Source: Desmodus rotundus
Lineage: Eukaryota > Chordata > Mammalia > Chiroptera > Phyllostomidae
Direction: 5' to 3'
NCBI RefSeq assembly: GCF_022682495.2
Contig: NC_071392.1
Coordinates: forward strand, 71,012,097-71,076,096
DNA: 64,000 bases
Part shown: positions 48,901 to 59,723 of the stretch, one piece after another
Layout of the letters: each line of letters starts with the position of its first letter
Numbering within the stretch: position 1 is the stretch's first letter
Notes under the pieces: model-generated
Database searches by the model: none
The model's input: the letters and a program-made list of their open reading frames with translations, nothing else
What the model was told of the DNA's origin: nothing
Position numbers and translations under genes: made by a program

Positions 48901-50124
48901 AGAATTTCACAGTCTCAACTTGTTTCTACCAAGATGTCATTTGTGAAACAATTTGTGACAATATAAGGTTAAAATTCTCCTCTGTCCACAAATGAGAATT
49001 GGGTAGAAACTGAGAGAATTCCTTTCTTTCCAGGTGTGACATTTCCCCTCCGGCCCACGTGGCTCACGAGAAGAGCTTGGTCAGGCAGCTGAGTGCAAAA
49101 CCAGGTGGCTCTATTGAGAACACATATAGGAACCACACACATAAAAGACCCAGTCAGCCTTCCAGGCTTTTCTCTGTTTCAATTGTGTACAGACAACTAG
49201 AACCCAGGGCAACTGATATTTGAACATAATTAATAGGAAAATCCAGAAGGCTACACATTGACAGTCAACAATAAGTTGGTAGAATATGGTGATTCAGGTT
49301 CTAACACAACCACGAAAGCTACCACAGACCTGAAAGGGGGCAGAGAAACAGCAGTCTGGCATGGTTTCTAATCTAGATCTGTTCTTCTTTCTTTCACACA
49401 TGTTAACTTGGGAACTAGGAGGAAGAAAAAGGATGTAATTTGAGAGAAGTCAAGGCTACATAATGCTGACTCTGGGACCTATTTACAATTTCAGTTCTTT
49501 GGCTCCACCATAGCATATTCTCTGTCTCCCATCTCTTGGACTTCTCGTCCTTTCTGGTTTAGGTCCCCTGGGCTATAATCCCTGAGCCTGAGTTCACCAT
49601 CTGGAACCAGGCAGTCAGGTCTCAATCAAGTCCAAAGAGTTGCTGTATTGTGGGCCTAGAACGCTCTAACCCTATCAGTAGCAGAAAAAAACGCTAAAAG
49701 CCCTTTGTTTCTACATGTCTAGGGCAACTGCACAAAGGTGAAGCAGTTTGTGAGTACCGATTTAGGGAGCTACATAATCAACGTGACCAGAGCCGCTGAG
49801 ATGTGCAGCCTTCACCTCTGCAGGAACAATGGGAGATGCACGAGGAAGATGTGGAATGCTCCGGATTACCTTCACCTGAACCCTGCAAGTTACCACATAG
49901 AGGTCTCGGGGGACGGAGAATTTAATGTGAAAGGAGGAGCGTCTGATACAGACCTGGCAGTGATGGCAGAGAAATTTTCCTGTCATTGTTATCAGGGATA
50001 CGAAGGGGCTGACTGCGGAGAAATGAGGACAGCTGATGGCTGCTCGGGGGTTTCCTCTTTCTCTGGCTTTCTCACAACACTGTGCCTGATGGTTTTAGCA
50101 GGTTATCAGGGCATTCGGTTGTGA
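38960..50124 (+). CDS. HYAL4: HYAL4, hyaluronidase 4 (chondroitin sulfate hydrolase)
   Basis: Glycosyl hydrolase family 56 endoglycosidase. In human it prefers chondroitin sulfate over hyaluronan and is a membrane-attached ectoenzyme. Three exons (38960-39910, 48059-48148, 49723-50124) join in phase 0 to give 480 residues; human has 481, and the start here matches with one residue fewer near position 13. Visible parts: signal peptide (about 1-33, '[12 protein letters not shown]'), catalytic domain with acid pair Asp144 and Glu146 in '[10 protein letters not shown]', family disulfide cysteines at 58, 222, 236 and 350, an EGF-like Cys-rich region (about 375-450), and a hydrophobic C-terminal tail fitting a GPI or membrane anchor. 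Possible N-glycosylation sites include Asn85, 114, 176, 231, 252, 342, 349 and 367. Odd points: Gly262 where human has Cys263, Arg264 where human has Trp265, and an extra Cys184. The gene appears intact. Confidence 0.97.
41136..43058 (+). mobile_element. HAL1 (ORF1-only LINE), near complete, in HYAL4 intron 1
   Basis: A 1.9-kb element in the same orientation as HYAL4. It has a 5' UTR beginning 'aaccaagatggcggcata', an ORF1 frame (41812-42672), a G-rich 3' UTR (about 42780-43000) and an end 'atagcataatcaataaata' plus A-rich tail. There is no ORF2, which separates it from L1. A likely target duplication, TAGAGCTT preceded by an A-run, flanks it (41128-41135 and 43080-43087), although 21 bases lie between the tail and the right copy. 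Confidence 0.88.
41812..42672 (+). pseudogene. HAL1 ORF1 with one in-frame stop
   Basis: An RNA-binding LINE ORF1p-type frame of 287 codons including the final stop. Its N-terminal 110 residues are charged and coiled-coil-like; the centre has the RRM-type '[15 protein letters not shown]' motif; and the C-terminal domain has '[20 protein letters not shown]' and '[13 protein letters not shown]'. The only visible break is TGA at 42151-42153, in frame, where L1 ORF1 proteins usually have Arg. This fits a single CpG decay (CGA to TGA). HAL1 copies move by borrowing L1 reverse transcriptase. Function of the protein in this group is inferred from L1 ORF1p. Confidence 0.85.
43870..44060 (+). mobile_element. 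MIR SINE
   Basis: MIR order: 'aaatctcttaacttctccag', 'tgcctcatttccttaatcaa', 'aaaatgggacagtattacct', 'gaaagtcaaatg'. Confidence 0.65.
44470..44790 (-). mobile_element. VES-type SINE with expanded (GA)n tail
   Basis: Minus-strand SINE: 'aactgggatcaaacc' near 44716-44730 and 'ccaaccagggct' at the right end, with an expanded GAGA-rich tract (about 44504-44648) in place of the usual short tail. Diverged. Confidence 0.75.
45300..46680 (+). mobile_element. Old L1 5' UTR and ORF1 fragment
   Basis: The 5' part resembles an old L1 5' UTR. The 3' part holds an ORF1-type coiled-coil frame ('[20 protein letters not shown]', 46322-46381 onward, 62 codons). It is interrupted by a SINE at 45612-45803. Confidence 0.6.
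45612..45803 (-). mobile_element. VES-type SINE
   Basis: Minus strand: 'tttttagagagggagagaaa' tail, 'gggaatcaaacc' B-box region near 45733, and 'gagccacacaagccagggtg' at the head. Confidence 0.88.
48059..48148 (+). CDS. HYAL4: HYAL4 second coding exon
   Basis: 90 bp, phase 0 at both ends, encoding residues 318-347. It contains the family motif '[18 protein letters not shown]', which helps close the barrel. Acceptor TAG and donor GTAAGA are intact. Confidence 0.96.
48345..48570 (-). mobile_element. MIR SINE
   Basis: Reverse MIR order: 'tttattatgtgctagg', 'gtgctaagtgctttt', 'ggtggagctggcattatcc', 'ctctggagcccttgcatcc', 'aaccactac'. Confidence 0.75.
48690..48850 (+). mobile_element. L2 LINE fragment
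   Basis: The 'agaagtcttcctagtttt' type phrase followed by 'cacaatctcttttgt' matches the L2 3' region. Diverged. Confidence 0.5.
49723..50124 (+). CDS. HYAL4: HYAL4 last coding exon
   Basis: Encodes residues 348-480. It starts with '[10 protein letters not shown]', then '[20 protein letters not shown]' (EGF-like start), '[14 protein letters not shown]', and ends in a hydrophobic tail '[15 protein letters not shown]' of the type removed or retained for membrane attachment. Stop TGA is at 50122-50124. Confidence 0.96.
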   Translation, partial: GNCTKVKQFVSTDLGSYIINVTRAAEMCSLHLCRNNGRCTRKMWNAPDYLHLNPASYHIEVSGDGEFNVKGGASDTDLAVMAEKFSCHCYQGYEGADCGEMRTADGCSGVSSFSGFLTTLCLMVLAGYQGIRL

Positions 50125-50890
50125 GGTAATTGAGTTCAAAGGGACTTGTGTAGTCTCTAGAGCAGTCAATTAAGAAAGAGATAAACATGACATTTTTTCT
50201 TTTGTGGAATCCACTGAGAGGTATTATAAGTAGACATTATGTATGTCACTCAGCATAAATAGAAACATAACACTTTCTTCAGCTTCAATTTAGCTAAGAT
50301 CCCAGGTCCACAACTAAAATCAATGCACTCCTTTTCCTTCCTGGAATTTTTAAGGTGTTTTAAAACTAGAACTAATATATTTTATTCTTTATATAAATAT
50401 AGTATATACATAAAAGTATCCATATAAATATCAAATTGTTGATTTCAAACACTAGTGTTTGAGCTAGCCATTAGTTAAGGCCAGATTACTAAGTAATCAT
50501 CCGATACAACAGACAGGGTCATCTTCGGATATGACCCGGCTATCAGGCCCACAGAAGAGCATCAAATGAAGAGTTCCTGTTTCCACCCTAAATTAGGTTC
50601 AAACTGGGCTTCTGCTGCCTGCTGGGGCTCATTGAGCAAAGAACATTTCCTGATGTGGCTTCTCACAAGGGTGCAGGGACTGAGGCAAAGGGGAGCTGTT
50701 CCCAATTCATTGCAAAAGCATCTCCTCCAATATGGAGCCCCTCTCAGCCACCAAGTCCTTCCGTCACAGACCCCAGCAATTTAAATCCTGTGAAAGGCTT
50801 CAGGATAATATTCGTGCTTGCCCACGCTGACATTGCTCTAGATGCAGAAGCTGGAGCCATGATAATAAAAATGCAGTTGGTGTCTTTTGC
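50125..50890 (+). other. HYAL4: HYAL4 3' UTR, likely
   Basis: Follows the stop codon without a recognised repeat. An AATAAA at 50864-50869 is a candidate polyadenylation signal; a downstream GU-rich patch (about 50877-50889) would suit it. The true end cannot be told from sequence alone. Confidence 0.4.
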
Positions 50891-51054
50891 AAGCAAAAAA
50901 CATTGTTTAAAGAATACTTAATAAGTACAAGCACATTTAAGGGACCTAGAAGCACTATTGGGAAAGGGGTCTACCAAGCAATATTCCATATTTTTGGCCT
51001 ACATCTATGAACTCTGAGTGCGGTTTACAGTCATTTTGAATCTAATTTGAATGA
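50891..51054. other. Intergenic, nothing recognised
   Basis: No repeat or coding feature seen. Confidence 0.4.
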
Positions 51055-51240
51055 TGGATTCACTCACTACCCATCTGGTTATGTGACCTTAGACAAGTTC
51101 TTTATATACCCACTTTTCTCCCACTATCTAAAATTTGGTAATATAATTTCTATCTCAGTGAATTATTCTGAGGAGTAAATGGAATAACACATCCCATGCA
51201 TACTTTGGCTCTTAGTATATGTTTATAATCTTCAACTATA
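51055..51240 (+). mobile_element. MIR SINE
   Basis: MIR order: 'ctggttatgtgaccttagac', 'aagttctttatatacccact', 'tctatctcagtgaattattc', 'gagtaaatggaataa'. Confidence 0.65.
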
Positions 51241-51639
51241 TTCTCTTGATCATCAAAATAATGAAGACATTTAGGATAAAACAGAGTCTTGGGCAGTTTT
51301 CTCTTTCTGATGTTATTTATAATCTCTTATGCATTGTGCTCTCTTGAGGGGCATGCTCAATGGATAAGATTTCCTTCACCTGGAGACAATCTACTTAGAA
51401 GGTAAACTCAAGATAGGTATGATGCTAATTATAGAAGGCATGAGAGTTGATTCAATCTCCTTCTTCACCTTTTTTGTCTTTCTATGAAGCATTTGTAATT
51501 TAGGCATGTTTTTTTCAACTCTGGGTCCCTGCTTATCAGAGGTTACAGATGTGGTTAAGGTCAATTTCTAAATGTGAAATGTACATAAAACAAAAGAAAA
51601 AACTGTTATAATACCATAAGAGGTAACATTACACAGGTT
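51241..51639. other. Intergenic, nothing recognised
   Basis: No repeat or coding feature seen. Confidence 0.4.
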
Positions 51640-52010
51640 AACTTTTTTAAAATGTAAGTTTATTTTCATATTAAATGTGATAAAATATTCTATTTAAACA
51701 ATTATAGAACATTTTTAAAATAGAAAAAAATGAAGAAAATTACCAATAAACACTAAAACATATACTGGTAAATTTGGTGCATTTCTTCCTAACGTTCCTT
51801 CTAAAGACTTGTTTTTAAAACATGATTGTAAAATAACATATCCATATTTTCCTCCTGCATTTTTCACTTAACCATATGTTGTAAGTAGTTTTCATTCTAT
51901 TTCATAATCTTCACGAATATAATTTAAATATAATTTTTGAGGCCACATTATGTTTGTCAACTGGACGTAATATGATTTAATTAACAATTTCCTTAAGTTT
52001 CAGTTTTTAA
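51640..52010 (-). mobile_element. Old L1M 3' region
   Basis: 'acttaaccatatgttgtaag' and 'ttcattctatttcataatct' are in the order of the old L1M end on the minus strand. Strongly diverged. Confidence 0.5.
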
Positions 52011-52069
52011 ACGTCGAGCTTTTACTATTTGGACACCTCATCAGAGAAGACTTTCCAGGTCACTCTCCT

Positions 52070-52440
52070 AATTCATTCATTCAGTTATTAATTTGTACAT
52101 TAGTCGATTTATTAAGCATTGCTTCTTATGAAGTACTGTTCGAGGCTTTGAAATGCATCCCTGTCTTCTTGAAATTTAAACTTTAGCTGAGGGAGACAGA
52201 CATGCAACATACAGATAAGCAATTTATATCAGATGTTAGATCTACATGGGAAAGAAAATAGGGAGCAGAGTGGGACAGGGTGGGAGTTTCAATGTGTTCA
52301 GCTTCATTGAGCAGATGCTGTTTGAATCAGGGAGCGTTAGCAGTGAGGATAGTAGGGGAAAGTGTATGCCGGGTAAGTGAGTCAGCTGGTACACGTAAAG
52401 TAGTGGGCCTGGTGTATTCAAGGAAGAGTTCAGAGTGCAC
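52070..52440 (+). mobile_element. Ancient interspersed repeat, same family as 18300-18770
   Basis: 'ttgaaatttaaactttagct', 'gggagacagacatgcaacat' and the later 'agtagtgggcctggtgtatt' follow the same consensus order as the other copy. Confidence 0.5.
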
Positions 52441-52489
52441 TGGACCTGGATACTTCCCTTAATCATTGGCTTCCCTTGTCTATTCTTTG

Positions 52490-52690
52490 ATCTGTAGCAC
52501 TTACCTGAAATAGTATGTGTTATGTATGTGTTTATTTTCTGTCTTCCCTCACTAAAATACCAGTGTAAACTAGGACTACGAGGACTGCACGTCGTTCACT
52601 GCTAAAACACTACTTGCTACAGTACCCGGCACATGGAAGGTTCTCACTGTGTATTTTTGGATGAATCGATGAGTGACTCAGAAAACTGAA
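52490..52690 (+). mobile_element. L2 LINE 3' end
   Basis: 'tacagtacccggcacatgga' then 'ggatgaatcgatgagtga' matches the L2 3' end. Confidence 0.65.
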
Positions 52691-52779
52691 TCAAAGTGGA
52701 ATCTATAAATATGTGAGAAGGGTCTTTTTAAACTCTACGTATTAGTAGTGAGTTATTGCAAAGCCATTCTCAAGCATTC

Positions 52780-52920
52780 CTATTCTATTCTTATCCTAGC
52801 ACATTTGCCTCAGAAGTCACATAGTTTTAACTCCTCTGTGAGAAGCTGAGGCCTGAAGAGAATAAATAGCTTGGCAAAGACAGAGAGCCAGTATGTAAAA
52901 TCCAGGTTGCCAAAAATTCT
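52780..52920 (-). mobile_element. MIR SINE
   Basis: Reverse MIR order: 'tgagaagctgaggcctgaag', 'gaataaatagcttggcaaag', 'agccagtatgtaaaatccag'. Confidence 0.65.
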
Positions 52921-53209
52921 TTCCACCATAACTCTGGTTGTAAAGGAATACAAATACATTTGTTTAGCATTTGGCCATGAATTTAATGCACTTTTTATTA
53001 TTTGGAGCTACTACTGATTATATTTAATCAAGCTCCACATTTTCCAGCTATAGATTCTCTGTGGACTTATTTTGGCTTAATTCCCCTGGGTAGGAAATCC
53101 ATCTCCTAGGCTGCTTAATGGCCACAGCTTCTTAGGATCTTTCTAACTTTCCTTCATGGAAATAGCAAGGTACTCAGACTTTCTAATCTTCCATGTTTTC
53201 TTTTATAAA

Positions 53210-53460
53210 AGGAAGGTAATAATGGTATCTTTTCTCCTTTTATATTGATTTAATATAGAGTAGGTAACATACTTAGCATAAAACCTGTCACATAAAAAAA
53301 GCACTAGTAAGTATCAACAATTATTATCAAGTACTTTCATTATTGGCCCTATCAAAGCTCTGACAGGTAGAAGAAATTGCCTGATTTAGAGCAGTAAAAT
53401 GACTTAATATTGCGCAGAAGTACTCACACTTGAACCCTGATATTTTGACCATAAACTAGT
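53210..53460. mobile_element. Two adjacent MIR-type fragments
   Basis: A + strand 3' half ('aggtaataatggtatctttt', 'gtaggtaacatacttagcat') is followed by a minus-strand copy ('ctgacaggtagaagaaattg', 'ttgaaccctgatattttgac'). Both are diverged. Confidence 0.5.
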
Positions 53461-54351
53461 TAACCTTTTCATTAGATCTCAATGGAAACTACGGAAGACC
53501 TACCTGCACCAAAGTTTTTTTTACAGAGAAGCATAACCCACATGTACAGTGATTCTGGTATCAGGCAGTCAGGGTGTTTGTGACCCTATGGAAGAAAAAC
53601 TGTTAAATTACTTCACCAATTACTAACAATATACACTTAATTCTCATAATCTAAATATGCAAATATCACTTACCCTTAAAAAATACCAGAATCTCTTAGG
53701 AAAATGTCTGATCTCAGCCCTAAGAAAGGGAAATGTACAAGGTGAGTCTGGGACATCTTGTTAAACCAGAAAGCAAGAAGGATGTCACAGATCACTAGGA
53801 CTGTGCACAAACGCTCACTAGCCAACTCAGAGTCAGACTCCTACCGACAAAGAGGCAACAATTCCAAAATCACTAAGGAAGTAACTGCAGTGGATTAAAT
53901 GTATCAATTATATTTAAATCCATGAGGTCAAAATGATACAAGAGAAAACCCTTTATTGACCACCTTTGAAGAACGTGAAGGAACCAACACATCACTCTGA
54001 AAACAGGTAAATAAAGGGAAAGAATCAATCATTTTTATACATTACCTATATGAACTACACTTCAGGGTAAGCAAATAGTGAAGAGGAATAAGTTTCTTCT
54101 TATCAAAACCAATGAATGAAGAAGGTATGGCAGAATATAACCATTTTGCAATTTCTAATTAATTAATGGATCTAGGCACTGATTTTTAATGCTGCTAACA
54201 TTACACAAAAAGATAAAACCAGACATTACATACCGCCTAACTGAAGTATGTTAATCCTTACAAGATTACAATCCTTATAAAAATCAACCCAAAATCTGAT
54301 CAGCCTCTACAGACTCATAGGAAACATAAGAAACAAAGAAAAATGCAAAAC
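53461..54351. other. Intergenic, possibly an old L1M 3' UTR
   Basis: The run of short phrases at 53740-54220 resembles old L1 3' UTRs, but I cannot align it with confidence. Confidence 0.35.
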
Positions 54352-54545
54352 AATGCCCTGGCCAGGGGCTCAGTAGGTTGGACCATTGTCCTGTACACCA
54401 AAAAAGGTTGTGGGTTGATCCCCAGCCAGGGCACAATCCCTAGTCGAGGTGTGTATGGGAGGCTACCAAGAGATGTTTCACTCTCTCTCCCTTTTTCTGT
54501 CTGTAAAAATCAGCAAACACATCCTTGGGTGAGGATAAAAAAACA
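54352..54545 (+). mobile_element. VES-type SINE
   Basis: Plus-strand copy: head 'ccctggccaggggctcagta', B-box region 'gggttgatcccc' (about 54412), 'agccagggcacaatccc', 'gtatgggaggctacca', then 'ctctctctccctttttctgt' and an 'aaaaatcagcaaacacatcc' tail. It is the only SINE in the window on this strand, and from a somewhat different subtype. Confidence 0.9.
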
Positions 54546-55984
54546 CAAAACAACATATCAAGGATGTAATGATCAAAACTCAGATCCTAGGGAACTCTAC
54601 AGGACAAATACCTTGGTTTTGTCAACAAATAAATTTTTAAATAATGGGGGAAAGAAACCATATGTACATCAATGTGGAGCCTGTTAAATGAATTGCAGTA
54701 CATTTGTACAAGGAGATAACAGCTTTATAAAGGATTGAGGAAGTTCTCTATAGGCTGATGTCAAAAGATGTCTAGAATACATTGGTCTTGTTTAGATGTC
54801 ATTGTGACTTCTATCCAATCATGTTGAGGGAAACTCATGATCCTATACATTGGAAAAGTATTTCTAGTCACATTTCAGAATGATTTCCTAGAGATGGCTA
54901 AACGAATCTAAAGTTCCTTAAGCATCTACCGGCTATGGAACTCTAAGGGATACAAATACTGTAAGTGATTGACCAATTAAGTTCAAGGAAATGATAATCT
55001 CATCAAGGAAAGGGGAGCCACAGGAAGCCATTACTAAGCTATGCACATCACATGTAAAGTAACACATACATGTAGGGCTATCAATTTTTTAGTTATTGTC
55101 TTATTCTAAGTCTTGAGCAGCAGCTCTGTTATGTTATTATAATTTAAAATCAAAGAGTAAAACAATGGGAAAAATAAAGTGTCAAAGTGAATGTTGGTGG
55201 TATGTTTTTTGTTTGTACCAGAGAATTAAATATACACACTTACTGCCTCCTTTGTTTTTACTGCTAATCTTAAGAACTTGAAATATTTTTAATGTTACTG
55301 AACATTCATTTATGAACTTGACACTTTGTTTTTCTCTGTGGGACCAGGAAACATCAATTTTTCACTTTAATTGTGGGAACTTAGAGCAAGGTACTCTGTT
55401 CACTACGTCTGGAAAGTAAGTCTTAGGTCATCATTGAGACCACTCATTGCACTCTGTTAAGATGCTGGCAAAAGTAATTTTCTGCAATGAAATTTATGGC
55501 TACCCCAAAGTAACTTACAATTCCTTCGTCAAGGCAAAATATATAGTAAATGCACTTCCAATGCAAAGCCTGTTGCACTGTGTTTGTGCACCAAAAGGTA
55601 ACAGGGTGCTCTGCTCTTTCACTGAAGAGCATACACTGATTTTAATTTGTGTGTATTCTTGCCATCTGTATTTCTCTTTGGACTTGACAAATATGCCATT
55701 ATTCCCTATTAAAATTACTAATTTATTTTGCCCTCTGGAGGCAGATGGTCCAAGACTCTGCTCTACAAATAATAAAGAGATGAAGGATTGTCAGTCTTAG
55801 TATTTGATCTCCCCTCCACCCTAGGGAAACACTACCCCCTATGGGCATGCCGGGGCTGACAACTGGGAGAGGTCAGCCCTAATTCAGTAGCGCTCTGGCT
55901 AGGGAAGTATTTGTCATCAAAAGAATAATAAGTCCTTTCAAATGCTCTATGCTTGATACTTACGTTACAGGATAAATTTTATTT
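54546..55984. other. Intergenic, unassigned
   Basis: A 117-codon open frame on + (55447-55800) overlaps a minus-strand one; neither shows conserved motifs. No repeat named. Confidence 0.4.
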
Positions 55985-56655
55985 ATTGCACTCTTGGTGG
56001 GAATGAAGACTGGTGCAGCCATTGCAGAAAACAGCATGGAGTTTCCTCAAAACTAAAAATGGAACTTCAGTTTGACCCAGTGATTCCATGTCTAGGAATA
56101 TAGCCTAAAAATCCTGAAACACCAGTCACAAAGAATATATACACCCCTGTGTTCATAGAAGCATTACTTTCAATAGCCAAGATCTGGAAACAGCCAAAGT
56201 GCCCATCAGTAGATGAGTGGATAAAAAAAGCTGTGGTACATTTACACAACGAAATACTACACAACTGTAAAAAAGAAGGAGCTCCTACCCTTCCCGACAG
56301 CATGGATGGACCTGGAGAACATTATGCTAAATTGAAATAAGCCAGTCAGAGAAAGACAAATACCACAAGATCTCACTCATATGTGGAATCTAGTGATTAA
56401 AAACTGACAATCAAAATAGATCCTGAGGCATAGATACATGGAACAGACTGACAGAAATCCGAATCTCAGAGGGGAAGAGGTAAAAAGAAGGATAAAATAA
56501 GGTAAAGGGATTAGCCAAAGAACATGCATGTATGCATAGTCCATGGACACAGACAACAGAGTGGTGAAAGCTGGGGGGCCAGGGGGCTGGGTAAAGGTGG
56601 GCAAAGGGAGGAATGGGGGCACTGTGATAGTGTTAACAATAAAAAAATTATTTCA
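55985..56655 (+). mobile_element. L1 3' end (5'-truncated)
   Basis: The ORF2 end encodes 'SIAKIWKQPKCPSVDEWIKK' (56170-56229) and 'MDGPGEHYAKLK' near 56303. It is followed by an L1 3' UTR ('gatctcactcatatgtggaa') and a 'gttaacaataaaaaaatt' tail. Confidence 0.85.
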
Positions 56656-57439
56656 CAGAGGATTGTGAAAGACATTTCCTTAGTGGAGTTTAAGCGTTCT
56701 CTAAGAAGTAGTCTGAGATGCTAATGAGAGTCACTCTCAGGGGTTATTTCCCAGCAATTCCAGAAATATAACAAGGATGCCCTTTATTAATAAGGATGCA
56801 AAACTACATTCTGTGTTCCTTAACCAAGACTAAGTGTCCCCTTTTCAAGGCTTTACCTCTTTCCGCAGACTCTGAGGATATACATCTACAGATACTTCTG
56901 AGCCTTCAAATGTTTGAAAATCAACTTTCCCAATAACTTGGCACCATCAGGAGAAAAATTATACATGAGTGACTGGGTCAAATGTTGGCTTTGAAGCTTT
57001 CTATTCTTCCCTTTCATTGAAGCTTGACCCACACATCATTAACAGCCACTGGCCCACACAGATCCCCCAAGGTCCTTCTTATTGTTCATTGTACACCCCT
57101 TCTCCCAGAATCCGCGTGTGCCCCCCCCCCCCAATAATTCAGACTGGTTTTGCTTCCAGCAGCAGTCATTGGAGCCCAAGTATGATCAGGCAAACGCTGC
57201 CCTCTGCAGGACTTTAAGTGAACTTGCAACCTTTCTTGGCTTCCCCTTCTGCTTCTTTCTTTGTCTTCAGAGTTTTTCCTGAGGAAATTTCCTTAATAAA
57301 TCACTTGCACATGACCCCTCACGTTAGGGTCTGCAGCTGGGGAACCTGATCTAAGTACCATTTAGTCTCCAAATATTTAGACACAACATAAAAGAGGCAC
57401 TTGTCTTTTACATGGAAACAATACAATGGGCAAGCCAAA
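56656..57439. other. Intergenic; possible LTR-like end at 57270-57360
   Basis: 'ccttaataaatcacttgcac' followed by 'agggtctgcagctggggaac' and 'ctgatctaagtacc' resembles an old mammalian LTR or repeat end. A run of 13 C lies at 57121-57133. I cannot name the family. Confidence 0.35.
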
Positions 57440-57800
57440 ATACGAGTTGGAAAAAGACATTTGGAACTTACAACAAAGGGCTAATTCACTTAATACGTAA
57501 AGAGCTCTTACACAAGTCAATTCCAAGTGACCCAAACCTAACACGGGAAAAGGACATGAGCAATAAAATCACTGTAAAGAAAATATGAGTGGCTCAATTT
57601 CTCAAAATAAAAGAAATTATTATTTAAATGACAATGAGATAGTATTTTTATATTACTTAACAAAGTACAATAATATAATGTTAGCTTGAGTATGGGGAAG
57701 TAAGACTCAATTTCTGGGGGAATTGTTAACTGATACATTCTCTTTAAGAGGTAGGATTGTATATTATACTTTAAAATGGAAAGGACTTGCCTTTTCAACA
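57440..57800 (+). mobile_element. Old L1M ORF2 fragment
   Basis: 'acttacaacaaagggctaat', 'taaagagctcttacacaagt' and 'gggaaaaggacatgagcaat' are in L1 ORF2 order. Confidence 0.6.
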
Positions 57801-57849
57801 CTAGTTGCTCTCTTTCTCATTCTTTTTAAATTCTGTAATAGCATTTGCT

Positions 57850-58150
57850 ATTGCATGAATGTTTGCATCCCCTCAAAATTCCTATGTTAAAATTCCAATA
57901 CCTAACGTGGTAGTATTAGGAGGTGGGGTCATTGGGAGGCGACTACTTTGTCTGTGTGACCCTTATGAAAGGAATGAGTACCTTTCTACAGATACCCCAG
58001 GGAGCTCCCTAGGCCCTGCCATGTGTAAAGATAACACAAGAAGCCTGTGACTCAGAAGAGGGCCCTCACCTGCTGTTTCTAAGTCATCCAGCCTGTGGTC
58101 TTTGTCTGAGCAGCCCAAGTAGACAAAGACAGCATTTATCACCCCGGAAT
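57850..58150 (+). mobile_element. ERVL-MaLR solo LTR
   Basis: Same family type as 346-715: 'tgcatgaatgtttgcatccc', 'gtagtattaggaggtggggt', 'agaagagggccctcacctg'. More diverged, and lacking a clear polyadenylation signal. Confidence 0.75.
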
Positions 58151-58290
58151 TATTTACTTATTTGCTTATTTTCTGTTTTCTCATACTAGAATGCAAGAGA
58201 GTAGAACCTTGGCTCTGTGGTATCCTCACGCCTACATTTGGCATGTAACAAATACTCCATTTTAAGTGGTTGAATAAATAAATAGAGTAG
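58151..58290 (+). mobile_element. L2 LINE 3' end
   Basis: 'ttggcatgtaacaaatactc' and 'gtggttgaataaataaat' match the L2 3' end; the A/T tail is short. Confidence 0.55.
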
Positions 58291-59084
58291 TTGGAATCTG
58301 CTGTATGGTTTGAGCATCCCAGTGACTCTAGAGCATCTCTTCAATATTCTTCTGCAGTGTCTGCAATTCTCAATTAGGCAATCACTGAAGACACTGTGGG
58401 AATCAATTAAATGATTATATTATTTAAATCTAAATAGAAGTAAAATGGCTAAAGAACTGGAGTAAGAGAGAAATTTTAACAGAGGTTGTGGGCCACTTAA
58501 GATCAGAATCATGAATTAGTTTTAATTAATTGCAAATAAGTAGATGGCAGACCTTGGTGGTAGTGTGGGGAGACTTATTATTGAGATTATAGCCAAGAGA
58601 ATCTTTGGGGCACAGAGAACAAGGCAGAGTGGGCAGAGTACTACTGTGTCTATGAGAATGCTTCAAGCAGAGAAGAGAAGAGCAGGGTACAGAGGAAAGC
58701 TGAAGGCATCAATGAAAACATATTGAACAACTGGAAAATAACGAGTTATAAGAGTTTGGAGAGACCAGCGAGTCCTAGAATATAGGTGCAAAGGAATGAT
58801 GGGGAATACATGACATTATTTCTGGGTAAAGAGGGAAATATTTGTGGTGCCAGCCAATCTGGCAGGAATATGACAAATAATGGAGAGTCCCCAGTTTTGC
58901 CACTAGTAGGAATATGGAAGGGGGTGGGGTTGAGCTCACTTGCTTACAGAGCTGCTTAACTTCAGGCACCCGGCTACTGAGTGTTCCTGGAGCTCTGGTT
59001 TGAGACCTTGGTTCCAAACATACTCCTTTGGGTACTTTTTTAAAGTTATCTCTCACAGATTTTAAAATTTTATTCTGAATATTT
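58291..59084. other. Intergenic, unassigned
   Basis: A possible further copy of the ancient repeat lies around 58540-58790 ('gacttattattgagattata', 'gagaatgcttcaagcagaga'). Otherwise nothing is seen. Confidence 0.35.
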
Positions 59085-59267
59085 TTTTAAATTTATTTTT
59101 AGAGAGAGGGGAAGGAAGGGAGAAAGAATCAATGTGTATTTGTCTCTTGTGTGTCCCCTACTGGGGACCTGGCCTATAACCCAGGCATGTGTCCTGGGTG
59201 GGAATTGAACTGTCGACCCTTTGGTTCGCAAGCTGGGGCTCAGTCCACTTAGCCACAGCAGACAGGG
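59085..59267 (-). mobile_element. VES-type SINE
   Basis: Minus strand: 'tttatttttagagagagggg' tail, 'gggaattgaactgtcgaccc' B-box region, 'ccacttagccacagcagaca' head. Confidence 0.88.
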
Positions 59268-59723
59268 CTTATTCTAAATCTTTGAAGACATCCAGAAACA
59301 TCCCACGCCTCATTCAAGCCTGCCTTTTAATGAATCTAATCTCTTGAGCTGAAAAACCCACATAGCCTCACTAAAACTGGTTTATTTCCTCACCTGAACT
59401 GCTGAACTAAGGCCCTCCAGGACTTTGTCAATGGGGTAGATATAATTCTAATTTGTGAGCCCTAAAGGATTCAACTAAAATTTGGTTAACCTAAAGTAAA
59501 AAAAGTTTAGTGGCAACTGTAAAATAGGAATAATACTTGTCATTATTAGGATTGAATGTATTCTTATGTCATGTAAAGTGCTGAGAAAGGGAAGTGAGGA
59601 AGGGACAGGGAAGAAAAGAAAGGACAAATATTAAAATGTTAATCACTATTCAACTCTCATCAAGATTTGGGGCTAAGGCTAGATCATGCTGGTGCCCTTT
59701 GTCCTCTGTTTCCTCAGTATATC
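59268..59723. other. Intergenic, nothing recognised
   Basis: No feature beyond a short A-rich run near 59496. Confidence 0.4.

Larger units (their letters stand above)
48149..49722 (+). other. HYAL4: HYAL4 intron 2 (1.6 kb)
   Basis: Bounded by GTAAGA and CATGTCTAG. It contains a MIR and an L2 fragment; the rest (48851-49722) shows nothing I can name. Confidence 0.9.
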